Positions 34,401-46,400 of a stretch of 64,000 nucleotides of DNA are shown one piece after another. This DNA is from Ancistrus triradiatus. Its lineage: Eukaryota; Chordata; Actinopteri; Siluriformes; Loricariidae. Numbering within the stretch: position 1 is the stretch's first letter; every line of letters starts with the position of its first letter. A program made the position numbers and the translations under genes. The stretch is from NCBI GenBank assembly GCA_025084515.1, contig JAJAGP010000784.1, positions 124,001 to 188,000 on the forward strand, given 5' to 3'. The notes beneath the pieces were generated by a model that was not told the DNA's origin, did not search any database, and saw only the letters and a list, made by a program, of their open reading frames with translations.

Positions 34401-37400
34401 TTTCTCAAAGCAGCTTTACAATTTTCTACTACTTACTTACTATTAGCTACGCCCAAAGCCCTAATTGAGCAAGCCTAGGGTGCCAGTGGCAAGGAAAACC
34501 TCCCTAAACTTTCCAAGGAAGAAACCTTGGAAGGACCAAGACTCAAAAAGGGACCAAACCTCCTAGGTGTCATGCGTAAATGCCAAAATGTAGTCTCTTA
34601 ACAGTCTACTCTTCTGTGCCTGGCAGTGGGTGCAGAGGTTCAACATGGAGTCTCGTTTTTGAATGTCCTTTGTAGTGTGGACTGTGGTGACCTAGTGGTT
34701 AAGGTGCAGGTGAACCAGAAGGTCCAGGGTTCAAATCCCACCTCAGCCAAAAGCTGCCACTGTTGGGTCCTTGTGCAAGGTCCTTAACCCACAATTGCTT
34801 GTATTGTAAGACTGTACCAATTGTAAGTCGCTCTGGATAAGGGCGTCTGCTAAATGCTGTAAATGTAAATGTAGTCTGTGGTAAACCGCACTATAGGACC
34901 TGATCCACTGACATCATACTGCTACACAGGTTTAAAGGGCTAGTCCCATTGCTTGTTGTGAGGTGACCCCTAGTTCAGCAGAAGCCCACGCACTGATGGT
35001 CTGCAAATCCTGACGAGAGCCACGCCACCCAAAACAAAGAAAGCAACAGGCCCACAAATATTTCTTAAAACAGGATGTAGGTCTGTGATAAACAGATCTT
35101 CTGGCTTTTAAACAACTCTCCCTGCAGTGTGTGGTCCTTGTGGGCGAGGGCCAGTGGATTGGAGGGTCATAAATGCAAAAATGGCTCATTTAGCCTTTTT
35201 ATTTTAAGTGTTCTCCATGCAGCATGGAGGGAAGACACTCCGTTATCTTCGCATGCCTATGTGGGATGACGTGTTCCTTAGCTAGCAAGATATACGATTC
35301 ATTCTCTAGTTTTGCTCAATGCTTAGTAAATCGCTTTCTTGTGGTTTTTTCCCTCCCTCCACTCACAGTCCTGCAGTTGAGGCTCCAGCAGAGGCGGACA
35401 CGAGAGCAGTTAGCAGACCAGGGCATCATGCCTCGTAAGTAACATCCCCTTTTTCAACACATGATCACCAAGCCGTTGATGCAGTAAGCGATGTTTCTGA
35501 GCAATCCAAAATGGGCAGTGGAGAAAAGGTCGAAAGGGAAGCGATTGTATAAATTTTCTGACTTGTATCTGAGAATCCACCCAGAAATTAACTTGTAGTC
35601 TTAGCATCAGAGGCTCCACCCATGGATCTTTTGATGCTGATGGGTGTCTAAATCCTGAGGCTTGCCATTCAACTATTAATATGCTGCCACCAAATCCAGG
35701 TGTCCAACACACCCATCATTTGTTTCCTGCCAAGCCAGATTACTTGAATTCTAAACCTCTTCTGAACTGATCAACAGGCAAGTGAGATTTTTCATCCTGA
35801 CTGGCTGGATGTTGACGCTCCACCTTTTTTTTCCCTTCTGCTTATGTTACTTGACGCAGTCACACAGATATTTTTTTGACGCTCACCAAAATGTGAGAAC
35901 TTACACAGCACCAAGTGGAACTCACAAGCTTCAATATTTAAATCCAATGCCTCCTTGTTTACATCAGTGTGCAGGCTGACCTTACTGGAATGCTCTTATG
36001 TTCAAGAGGTGCTCTTGGCCTACGAGCAAAACAACTGCACCTCAACCAACACCCTCCATGCTTTTAAACATCTGCATTTTGCCACCAAGGCTTTGAAGCT
36101 GCCGTTCATGGCTGATTACGTTGGTGCAAAATTCAGCAGATCTTCATGTTGTGCTTGGATGTAAACACGAGGCCTTCTTAGAGTGTTAGCTCAGGGAATA
36201 AAACTATTCTGACACTGGCTATCGAAAGACAATATGAACTGTCTGCATTTACTGAAGGAACAACAACACTGCCGGAAATGTGGCAAGTAGAAATTTATTT
36301 TGGCCACATGTGGGTTTGTGTCCCAATACTTTTGGTCACTTGAGTTTTTGGCCCATTACTTTTGGTCACATGAGGGTTTTTAATTTTAAACTAAACAGTC
36401 CATCAGTGCATTTCTATTGGGTTCTTTTAAATTTTAATTTTAAATCTATTTAAAATAACAAATCGGCTCGACTCTAAAAATATGTAGCACACCACACACG
36501 GCCATCATCTACACCACAGTGTTTGAACCGTGTCTGTACTTTAAGTGGTTCGGGCTGTATTAATTGGAGAAATTTAAGGAAGACTAATAAGAAGAAGAAG
36601 AAGAATTATTAAAATCTTAGTATTATTATTATTAAGAAGAAGAAGAAGAAGAAGAAGAACTTTCTGAAGGAACTACAATAGTGCTTGAAATGTGGCGATG
36701 TGGGTTCGTGTCTTAACACTTTTGGCCACATGTGGGTATGATAGTGTATATGTACGTATTATGTATATGGAGTCAAAAGGGTAGTGATGAACATGCGCAG
36801 TCGCTCTGAGTCTGAGAAATTTGATTCGAAACATTCCAGCAATGCATTTCTATAGGACTTTTTTTAACTTAAATCTATTAAAAATGAGAAATCAGATCGA
36901 CTCCAAAAACAGAATGCAATTTTCTATGCAACGGTGGTTGAACCACTGTATTAATCACAGAAATGTGTGGACGAATAATAATAATAATAAGAAAAGGTAC
37001 AGCAATACACAGTGCTACAATACAAGCACTGCGTAACTAAAATAGCAAAATACAAAGACAACTGACATTACCACACATTTTCACAGTACACTGTGTTACA
37101 TTCTGCTAATGTATGTACAGTCTCACACACACTCTGCGAGCACTAGATACAGTGTGCTGTGTGACCGGAGTATGCATTGCCAGTGAACTGGATATATTGA
37201 GACAGCAGGCAGAAAGGCTCCAGTGGCGAGATAACTAGTGTAAGTGCACACAGGAAAGGAATCTAGAGGCCTGCCCAGTCCTATCAATCTCTGGGAGTCT
37301 GCCAAAGATAAACGCCCCCAGAAACACAACGGGCCAGTCTGAAGCACTTTAAACAGAGCGCTCAATGGCTGGTTATCTCTGGACTACAGACCAGAGGTGC

Positions 37401-40400
37401 ACAAAGCTGGCCTGTTGCCATAGCTGCCATCAGAACACATTAAGCATTTCTAACGCACAGCGGTGTATAGAGTCTAACGGACAGATATCAGTAGTGCAGT
37501 GTAACTACGATCTATTTATCTCTGTTTTTCTACGACTGTTGACGATTGGTGCAAAAGTCTTAGACCACCATTAGATTAGGAATTTTAGCAGTGCTATAAT
37601 GACCATATAGAACATACTGTCAACGACTGGACCCAATTGGATTAATCACTCCATAATACTCTTTTACATTGATCTTCCTTCCAGTCTTTAGGAGCTTTAG
37701 CATATCTTAAAGTTTCATCCTGTTCCCTTGCAAAAAGTGGTTTCTAGGCTGCAACCCTTCCAAAAGGTCCATTCCTGATCAAGCTCCTTCGGACGGAAGC
37801 TGCCACATTGCTGAAGTGTAAACGGATTGCATTGTATTCAAATAAAGAGAATGAGAAATAATTCTATATGGTTGTTAAACTATTGCTTAAACAAAGGCAC
37901 ATCTAATCTAATGGTGGCCTAAGACTTTTGTACAGTATCTACATTTCATTGTTATTAATTATTAGACCTCCTTATCCAACTTATACAACTGAGGAGGACC
38001 CAACATAGCCAGGGTTTAACCTCAAATTTCTGACTAGTAGCTTAGATCCTTACCCACTCAGCCAACCTGTTATATACTCTACTTCCATGATGGTGTACCA
38101 TGGCATTTTAAAGGACTCATAACATTGGGAAATCTCGAACATTTTCTTATGGACTGAATATTTCAGTCATTCCTCTGTTGTTCTGGAGGAGGATGGCCGG
38201 CGTGTGCCCCGTGTATACATCTCCCCGGGAACATCTGGTGTTTATTAGACACTTGAAAGCAGCAGTCAGGCCTCTCGGCGCTGTTTGGCATGTGGCCGCG
38301 AGGAGCTCGCTGGCGTGTTATTTCACCCCACGTTGACTAACCGTCCAGGAGCAGCTTGGAATAAGCCTTTACGTCTAGTAGCGTTTGGACAAAGGTACGA
38401 ACAACTGGATCAAACATTGTATTAAGGCAGACCGACAGCCAAAGCAGAGTCAAAAATGCAGCACTGTATGGTCTCCAATAGCTGTTGCAATACAATGGTA
38501 GTGATATGGTTTTTGTGTTACACTTGTTTACTATGGATTTGAGTAGGATTAGTCTGAAAATTTTTTAGAATTTTTGAAAGGAATAAAAACAGTGTTTGGC
38601 CTCCCAAGCATCCATCACCCCACAAGTTTTAGCCCTGATTATCCTCTTCAGGGTACCCTGAAAGGGGTGCCAGTCTATCCCTCAGGCACCTCCAAGCCGA
38701 AATGGCCAGAGGGCACTGCAAGGTTTCTAACCCATGTTAGGACCAGAATGCCAGATATACAGTACTGTGCAAATGTCTTAGGCCACTATTACATTAGATT
38801 TACCATTGTTTTACCAATGGTATAATGAACATATATCATTATTTCTTAGTCTCTTTATTAGAATACAACTACAAAATACAAAAAATGGTTATGCAAATAA
38901 AGAGCTTCTATAGACATTACAGTGCATAGGCATATATTGCATAGGCATATATTACAGTGTTAAGTGACATCTACTTCCACTTGAGCAATAGCAGACTCTG
39001 GGAGCTTCATTGGCATATCAAGTTCACCTAGCTTGATCTGGAATGGTCATTTTGGAAGGAGCAGCCAAGAAACCATTTTTTACAAAGGGGAACAGGATGA
39101 AAAGGCTAAGATATGCTAAAGCTCCCAAAGACTGGAACGAAGATCAGTGGAAAAGAATATTATGGAGTTTTCAGTCCAATCGTTGACAGTATGTTATACA
39201 GTATATGGTCATTGCTAAAACCTCAAATCTAATGGTGGCCTAAGGCTTTTTAAACAAATGTCTACACAGGCCAGAGAAGACGACAAGGCATCTGGATGAT
39301 GTCTTAGCCCAAAGCTTAGCACAAATCTAACCATTTCTAATCTAATCAGCATCATTAGTGCTACTTAATCAGGCAGGGCTCTAGGAATAGGTTTGAACAC
39401 TTTTACCACATTGGTACTTATCACCAGAGAGCACATCCATTAGATAACAAGGGTGGGAAAAAACATGCTGGAAGTAGAGCATTTCCATATGATATGCTTT
39501 CTGGGGAGATCTGCTAGAAATGGTGAATCTTAACCGTCAGGCTTTGGTTGAAAACCTCAGGAGCAGGAACAAACAATACCTTTATCGTTGACATTGGCAA
39601 GCAGAAAGTTCATTATGCAAAAGTGAGAGCACGAGCTTTGGGTAATGCTTGCTTTCTACAAACTGCTCACATTGATGGACTATTCGCGAGCTGTTTGCAA
39701 AAATTACATCCGATTTGTCCGCAACCCAAATATGCAGAGAAATAAATGCTGTACTCATTTTCTTTAAGGCAATCAGCCTGACTACGGGTTCGAACCGAGC
39801 ACAGAGCAATCAAGCCAGGACAAGGCGGCAAGGGTCAGCGCAGGTGCTGCCAAAGCTTATTTGTGTAGGATTTGTTGACAATGAGCACACAGACAGCCTG
39901 GCTGATAGGAATGTATCACATTTATTTGGCTCCTTCTCATTTGTTTTTCCAGCCCTGAAGAGTCCGGCTGCATTCCACGAGCAAAGAAAAGGTCTCGAAC
40001 GCTCCAAGGTAAAAAAGCCAAGCGCCGGTTAATCTTTCTAAAACGGGCAAAAGCTAACACGGCACGTGCCACGTTAACCAGGAGGAACTGATGCGTGGAG
40101 CTCTTATTGGGAAAAACGAATGGGATAAGCATGAAACTATGTAATAGCCTGTACAAATAGCAATTAGGAAGCCCAAACAAATGTGATTGTGTTAGGATTC
40201 TGTTCATTTGTCTTAATTGTCCATATATTTGCAGACTGGGGATTATTTAAAGCACAAGATCCGAAGTAGACCCGAAAAGTCTGAGCTGGTCAACATGCGC
40301 ATACTACAAGGTGAGTGATCACCAAAAGTCAGAGCTAATAAGTCACACACATACACACGTGGACAAAATTGTTGGTACCCCTCAGTTAATGAAAGAAAAA

Positions 40401-43400
40401 GCCACAATGGTAACAGAAATGACTTTAATCCGACAAAAGTAATAATAAATACAAAGTCTATGAAAATGAACAAATGAAAGTCAGACATTGCTTTTCAACC
40501 ATGCTTCAACAGAATTATTTTAAAAAATAAATTCATGAAACAGGCCTGGACAGAAATGATGGTACCCTTAACTTAATATTTGGTTGCACAACCTTTTGAG
40601 GCAATCACTGCAGTCAAACTATTCCTGTATCTGTCAGTGAGACTTCTGCACCTCTCAGCAGGTCTTCTGGCCCACTCCTCATGAACAAACTGCTCCAGTT
40701 GTCTCAGGTTTGAAGGGTGCCTTTTCAGCTTCTTCCAAAGGTGCTCAATAGGATTTAGGTCAGGGTTCATAGAAGGCCACTTCAGAATAGTCCAATGTTT
40801 TCCTCTTAGCCATTCTTCGGTGTTTTTAGATGTGTGTTTTAGGTCATTATCCTGCTAGACCCATGACCTGCGACTGAGACCAAGCTTTCTGACACTGGGC
40901 AGCACATTTCTCTCTAGAAATCCTTGATAGTCTTGAGACTCCATTGTACCCTGCACAGATTCAAGACACCCTGTGCCAGATGCAGCAAAGCAGCTCCAGA
41001 ACATAACAGAGCCTCCTCCATGTTTCACAGTAGGGACAGGGTTCTTTTCTTGATATGCTTCATTCTTCTGAGAGTTGATGTGCCTTGCCAAAAAGTTACA
41101 TTTTGGTCTCATCTGTCCATTGGACATTCTCCCAGAAGCTTTGTGGCTTGTCAACATGTAGTTTGGAAAATTCCAGTCTGGCTTTTTTATGTTTTGTTTT
41201 CAACAATGGTGTCCTCCTTGGTCGTCTCCCATTAAGTCCACTTTGGCTCAAACATCGACGGGTGGTGCGATCTGACACTGTTGTTCCTTGAGCTTGAAGT
41301 TCACCTTTAATCTCTTTAGAGGTTTTTCTTGGCTCTTTTGTTACCATTCGAATTCTCTTTGATTTGTCATTAATTTTCCTCCTGCGTCCACGTCCAGGGA
41401 GGTTGGCTACAGTTCCATGGGTCTTAAATTTCTGAATAATGTATGCAACTGTAGTCACAGGAACATCAAGCTGCTTGGAGATGGTCTTATAACCTTTACC
41501 TTTTAACATGCTTGTCTACAATTTTCTTTCTAATGTCCTGAGACAACTCTTTCTTTTGCTTCCTCTGGTCCATGTTGAGTGTGGTACACACCTTGTAACC
41601 AAACAGCACAGTGACTACCTGAAGCCCTATATATAGGCCCACTGACTGATTACAAGATTGTAGACACCTGTGATGCTAATTAGTGAACAGACCTTGATTT
41701 AACATGTCCCTTTGGTCACATTTTTCAGGGGTACCATCATTTCTGTCCAGGACTGTTTCATGAGTTTATTTTTTTAAATACTTCTGTTGAAGCATGGTTG
41801 AAAAGCAATGTCTGACTTTCATTTGTTCATTTTCATAGACTTTGTATTTATTATTACTTTTGTCAGATTAAAGTTATTTCTGTTACCATTGTGGGTTTTT
41901 CTTTCATTAACTGAGGGGTACCAACAATTTTGTCCACGTGTTTACATGACTGATATGCGCCATTTATCAACCGTGTTACTAACATAGTCACAAAAAGATT
42001 TCACAAGAAGACTGTGTGAACAGTACACTACATAAATGTGTCACAGAAACTGCTGAAAACAACACAAGCCTAAACTTTTATGCCGATGCTATATCTTTTG
42101 AATTGATGGAAATTCACATTAATTATAGAAAATACAGTAATGTGCTGTGACCACATTGTGTAGAGGAAGGCAGTAACACTTAAAAGGATGGTTTCATTGA
42201 CCTGATACTTTTGTTTGACAGGAGCCAAAAATGCTTTGATAGGCAGTATTACGAACAACACAGAAGTTCAGAGAGATGAAACAGAGACTCAACGAGTGAA
42301 TGTGAGCTGGTTTATATAGCTACAGATCAGAGAGAATATACAGGTAGTCGGGGGACAAACAAAGGCGTACTACTTACAATAGGACAGGTACATACATTTT
42401 CAGCTCGGTACAAATAAGCAGTGGAAATTCATCCACACAAACCCGAGTAAGTTACAAAAAAAGTCTCTAAACACATCAACCGAGTTAGAACTCCCACCTC
42501 TGCTCGTGAATCCACAACGTTGACTTGAGTTAAAGACAGATTTTTACTTCCTAATTACCTTTTTATTACAATTGAAAGATCTCGGTTTGTTAAAGCAAAC
42601 AATCGTATGATGCTTACCTGTTTGAAACATGGAAGTCAATAATTAGGGTTGCCAAAGAAGATGAGTTTCATTGGACAGCGGACTATATGGCAAGACTGTT
42701 TTAACCGAGGCATATTTAGAACATTTCACTGTAAGCCTCGCATGATCCTTACTGAGTGATGAGCATCCTGGGTTGTGGCCAGACTTGGACCTTCAGGCAA
42801 TAAAAACTTGTTGTTTATGTTAGGGGGGTACGCATGCGAGCAGAACGTTTCGGGTCTGGATTAATAGTGTTTGCTGCAGCGGTTGTTATGTTTAGTGATT
42901 GCCTATGTTTACTGTGCAGAAAACTCGGCCAGTGAGGGGACCTGCTCTCAAAAAGACTCGCAGAAACAAACTGCAAGCGCGCCCGGCTGGGCTGACGACC
43001 TGAACCGAGAAAATTGCCTTGAGACACGGTCCGCTCCGCTCGAGCTGGTTGAAAAGAAACATCATTGCTGTTGATTCGACTGTTAAGGAGGCGTGCTTTG
43101 AAAGGGTATCAAGAGGAGGGTTTTTGCTGATTGCTTATCACAAGTGCTACTTAAACTTCAACGGCAAATGGGCTGGAGAGCGACACATTTGAGCGATTAT
43201 CAGGTCCCGACGATTATTGTTACTTGAGCGAGGTTTAAACAAAATTCCGGATAACCTCAGCAACCTTTGCTCAAGAAACACAGTGGTGACTCGGGCTCTC
43301 GCGCAGGAGCATCAACTCGACCCATGTTTACTACGCTACGTAACCGCACTACGCAGCTAATGTCAGGTTTTAGACAAGCTCGAAAGTAAACAGTTCGAAT

Positions 43401-46400
43401 TCCCCAACGTATTTGTCTGTAAATATATTGCGTAAGTCACTCTTAAAGCCACAGATGTTCGTTTACATTACCTCGGCTCGAAGTGGCCGGCAGCTGTATT
43501 CAGTCCATCCCTTTTCTCAGGAGATCAAATGAAGGTGGCCTCATGCTGCTCTGTTTTGACTCGTCAGGATTTATACGATTCCGCCGAGCCTCATACAAAG
43601 GTGTCTGATGAGACTTAGCCGCTCCCCAGCTGTCCTCAGCATTGGGAGACCCCCATCCTGTAACGCCCCCGTGACCTGCCCTCTGGCTTGATTATTAGAC
43701 GTGCAGGCTTTTAAATAAGCAAAGGAGCTTGATGATTTCACAACATTCTGCAAAGGCTCATAAACAGTACTGAGTAAAAGTTTAGGCCACCATTTGATTA
43801 GACATACTGTTGTTTTAGCAAACGGTTTAATGACCATGTATAATTATTACAGTATTTAGTGTGAACACCCTTATACTTGAGCTTCATTGGGATGCCAAGT
43901 TGACCCTTCTACAGTCCGGACAGCTTGATCAGGAATGGTCTTTTGGAAGGGTAGCAGCCACAAACCCACTTTTTCAGAAGGGGAACAGGGTGAAAAGGTT
44001 AATTCGACCATATGTTTATTATACATGGTCATTACTACAACAACAAATCTACTGGTGGCCTAAGACTTTTGCACAATCACTGTAATCTGAAAAGGCTTCA
44101 CATTCTGGATATTTCCTCATCTTGTATTTTGTTCAGCCAGATCAGAATGGCATGACCATCCATGGCAAAAGTTGGCAGGTGGAGGTCGGGTGTCTGTACA
44201 GCTTAGTCAATGTCCATTCCAGTCCGGTCCTGTCCAGGGTGGAAATAAAATTGCCAAAAAAAAAAAACAGCATGGGGGAGGGTGCACTACACGGCATTCG
44301 TCCATGCCCAGCACACTTGGGGCAGAGTGTGCCTGTCATGATTGAAACCAGGACCCACACTCTCAACAAGTCACATGCTCGGCTTGAACGAGCACACAAA
44401 TGCCTTGTCCAGGAACACACTCCATCCAATACACGCCATCCCTTCTCGTGGCCCCTCATCTGACCTCTGCTGATAGGGAAGAGCTGCCAACTATTATCAA
44501 AGCTCTTTCTAGAATGAAGTGGTCCTGTCAGTCCCCCCCCTCCAATCACGACAACTTGAGGCCAAGTGCTTTGGCCTAGGCGCTAGTGAAAAACGAAAAC
44601 AGCACCAGTACAAATGACACATGCAGATGCAGGAAGGCTCTGCATTTCCTTCTGTGCAAGCACTCGCAAACAGATGGCAGTGATGAGCGCGCGCAGAAAG
44701 GCCGTTCCCAAATATTTACACATGCTTCAAAGACGTCCAATGATAAAGACGTTAATCACTGCTGTTTTACCTCCGGGTACAACCACAATCTTGAAGCTCT
44801 TAATACATGTTTTGACCTTGTTTCATTTTTGCGGGTGGGTTTTACTCATGTCTCAGTGCCTTGTGCTCTGGTTATTCCGCTACAGTTCTGTCCATTTGTA
44901 TCTCTTCAGTGAATCACGGGAAGTTTCCCAAGCAGGAAGACTCGTAGCGTTGAGAGGACAGCGGGCAGTGAGAGCCTGTCTCCTGAGCAGCCCCTCAGTG
45001 GACGAGTCCCAGAGCGCTCAGCGGGACCATTGGCGGATAGCAAGGCCAGCGATGTTCCCACCCCCTCACCAACCCACAGAGGCTATACAGGTGAGGGACA
45101 GTACCAGAATAAACACTGCTCACTCTACAGTAATCCAGGTTCTGGGAGAGGGTGATGGGAATGTTGTCAATGGGAAAATCATCCATGCATTCATTTTCAT
45201 ACAAGCATAATCCAATTCAGGGTGGGCTGGTGGGGAGCCGAAACACACCCCGGCAGGACAGGGGGGAGACCAAACCTAGGCAGGGTGCCAATCCATCGCC
45301 TGGCACACATGCATGCATGCAAACGCACTCACTCCAAAAGTGGGGGGGGGGATGGGAGGGCGGGGGGGGCACGGAATCAGCAAGGCAAATAAATGAGGGC
45401 ATGCTTTTAAGATCCATAATGCATGTCTCCACAATAAAGGTGATTTGTTACTTTGTTTTGTCAATAAAAAAATTGTAATGTGTATCAATTGCAATGTTAA
45501 AAAAAAAAGAAGATGTAAAAGAGTTGTGTTAGTGTGTGTGTCACATTCGGGGGGGCTTGAAAAATATCTGGAATTACAAACAGCAGGACATGGGAGGAGA
45601 GAACCTGCAGAGTCCACACAGATTGGGTTGGGTTGGGTAGGACATGAGGGGCCACTGTCTCTCAGAAAACAAAAGTTGGATTTGACAGCTGTGTGTCCGA
45701 AACGGCTTTGAAAAAGTCTGCCCCCCTTGTGGTCATGGCCTAAACTCTGAAACTCCTCCCAGTGAGTGAAAGGTCGTTGGTTGGGGTCCACACACAAGTG
45801 TGAAAGGTTTTTTAAAGCCATTCCTTTGGAGTTTTCCAATCTACGTCAAAAACAAACAAACAAAAGCTCTAGACCCTACCGAGAGGAGGCCTTGACATAA
45901 AACTAAGTAAATGGTTACAGGACTGTCAGGCAGCCGGAATTAAAAGAATTTGAAATGATAAAAATCTCTAAACTAGAAAATATAATTTAAGCCCCCTGAT
46001 GAAGCAGTGTTCTGTAACTATTGCCGGCAACTTACTCAGTTTTTCAAATTTTGTTCTTAAGGCAACACAAGCCAGAGGAACATTACTCAAAAATTCAAGA
46101 GAAAGTGCACCTGTGGACAAACAGCCAGGGCAACTCCCCCATACAGTCCCTGCAATAATAAAGGTAGGAAAATTTTTTTCTCCCAACTTAGCTGCAAAAC
46201 ATAGACGAAACCGAACGCTTACTGAAACAATACAAACCATAAAACACCAAAGTCATTAACATACTAGGAGTCAATGCATGCCAACACACAAGAGCTAGAA
46301 ATGGCATTAACAGCTCATAGGAGGCATGATTTGATTTTTCCATTTCCTGCCGATACTCTAGAGGTGCATCAAATGTTAATTCACCAACTATATTCAGCCA

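Larger units (their letters stand above)
31422..35368 (+). other. myocd intron 1
   Basis: About 3.9 kb. Contains two SINE copies (34234-34345, 34676-34872) and a common teleost repeat (34365-34570). No alternative coding exon was recognised. Confidence 0.7.
35435..39952 (+). other. myocd intron 2
   Basis: About 4.5 kb. Contains the duplicated minisatellite-bearing element (36252-36995), an AAG/ATT microsatellite, two MITE copies (37540, 38760) and a degraded SINE at about 37955-38070. No coding exon was recognised. Confidence 0.7.

Noticed and set aside
34676..34872. tRNA gene (A and B box, GGTTCAAATCC)
   Set aside because: The head belongs to a SINE with a long conserved body and tail, repeated many times in the window, and it lacks a cloverleaf with an acceptor stem.
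42840..43440. Calling myocd a pseudogene
   Set aside because: Splice sites and phases are intact in the other exons, and exon 10 is open for 315 codons with conserved domains. The damage is limited to exons 5-6 and insertion-only in exon 5, which fits sequence error better.
44142..45478. ORFs of 108-198 codons around myocd exon 6 as separate genes
   Set aside because: They have no family similarity. One runs through exon 6 in a frame that does not match myocardin and continues past the splice donor.
45276..45839. 187-codon ORF on the - strand
   Set aside because: It spans a G-rich tract and a common fish repeat, with Pro/Cys/His low complexity and no recognisable domain or splice context.
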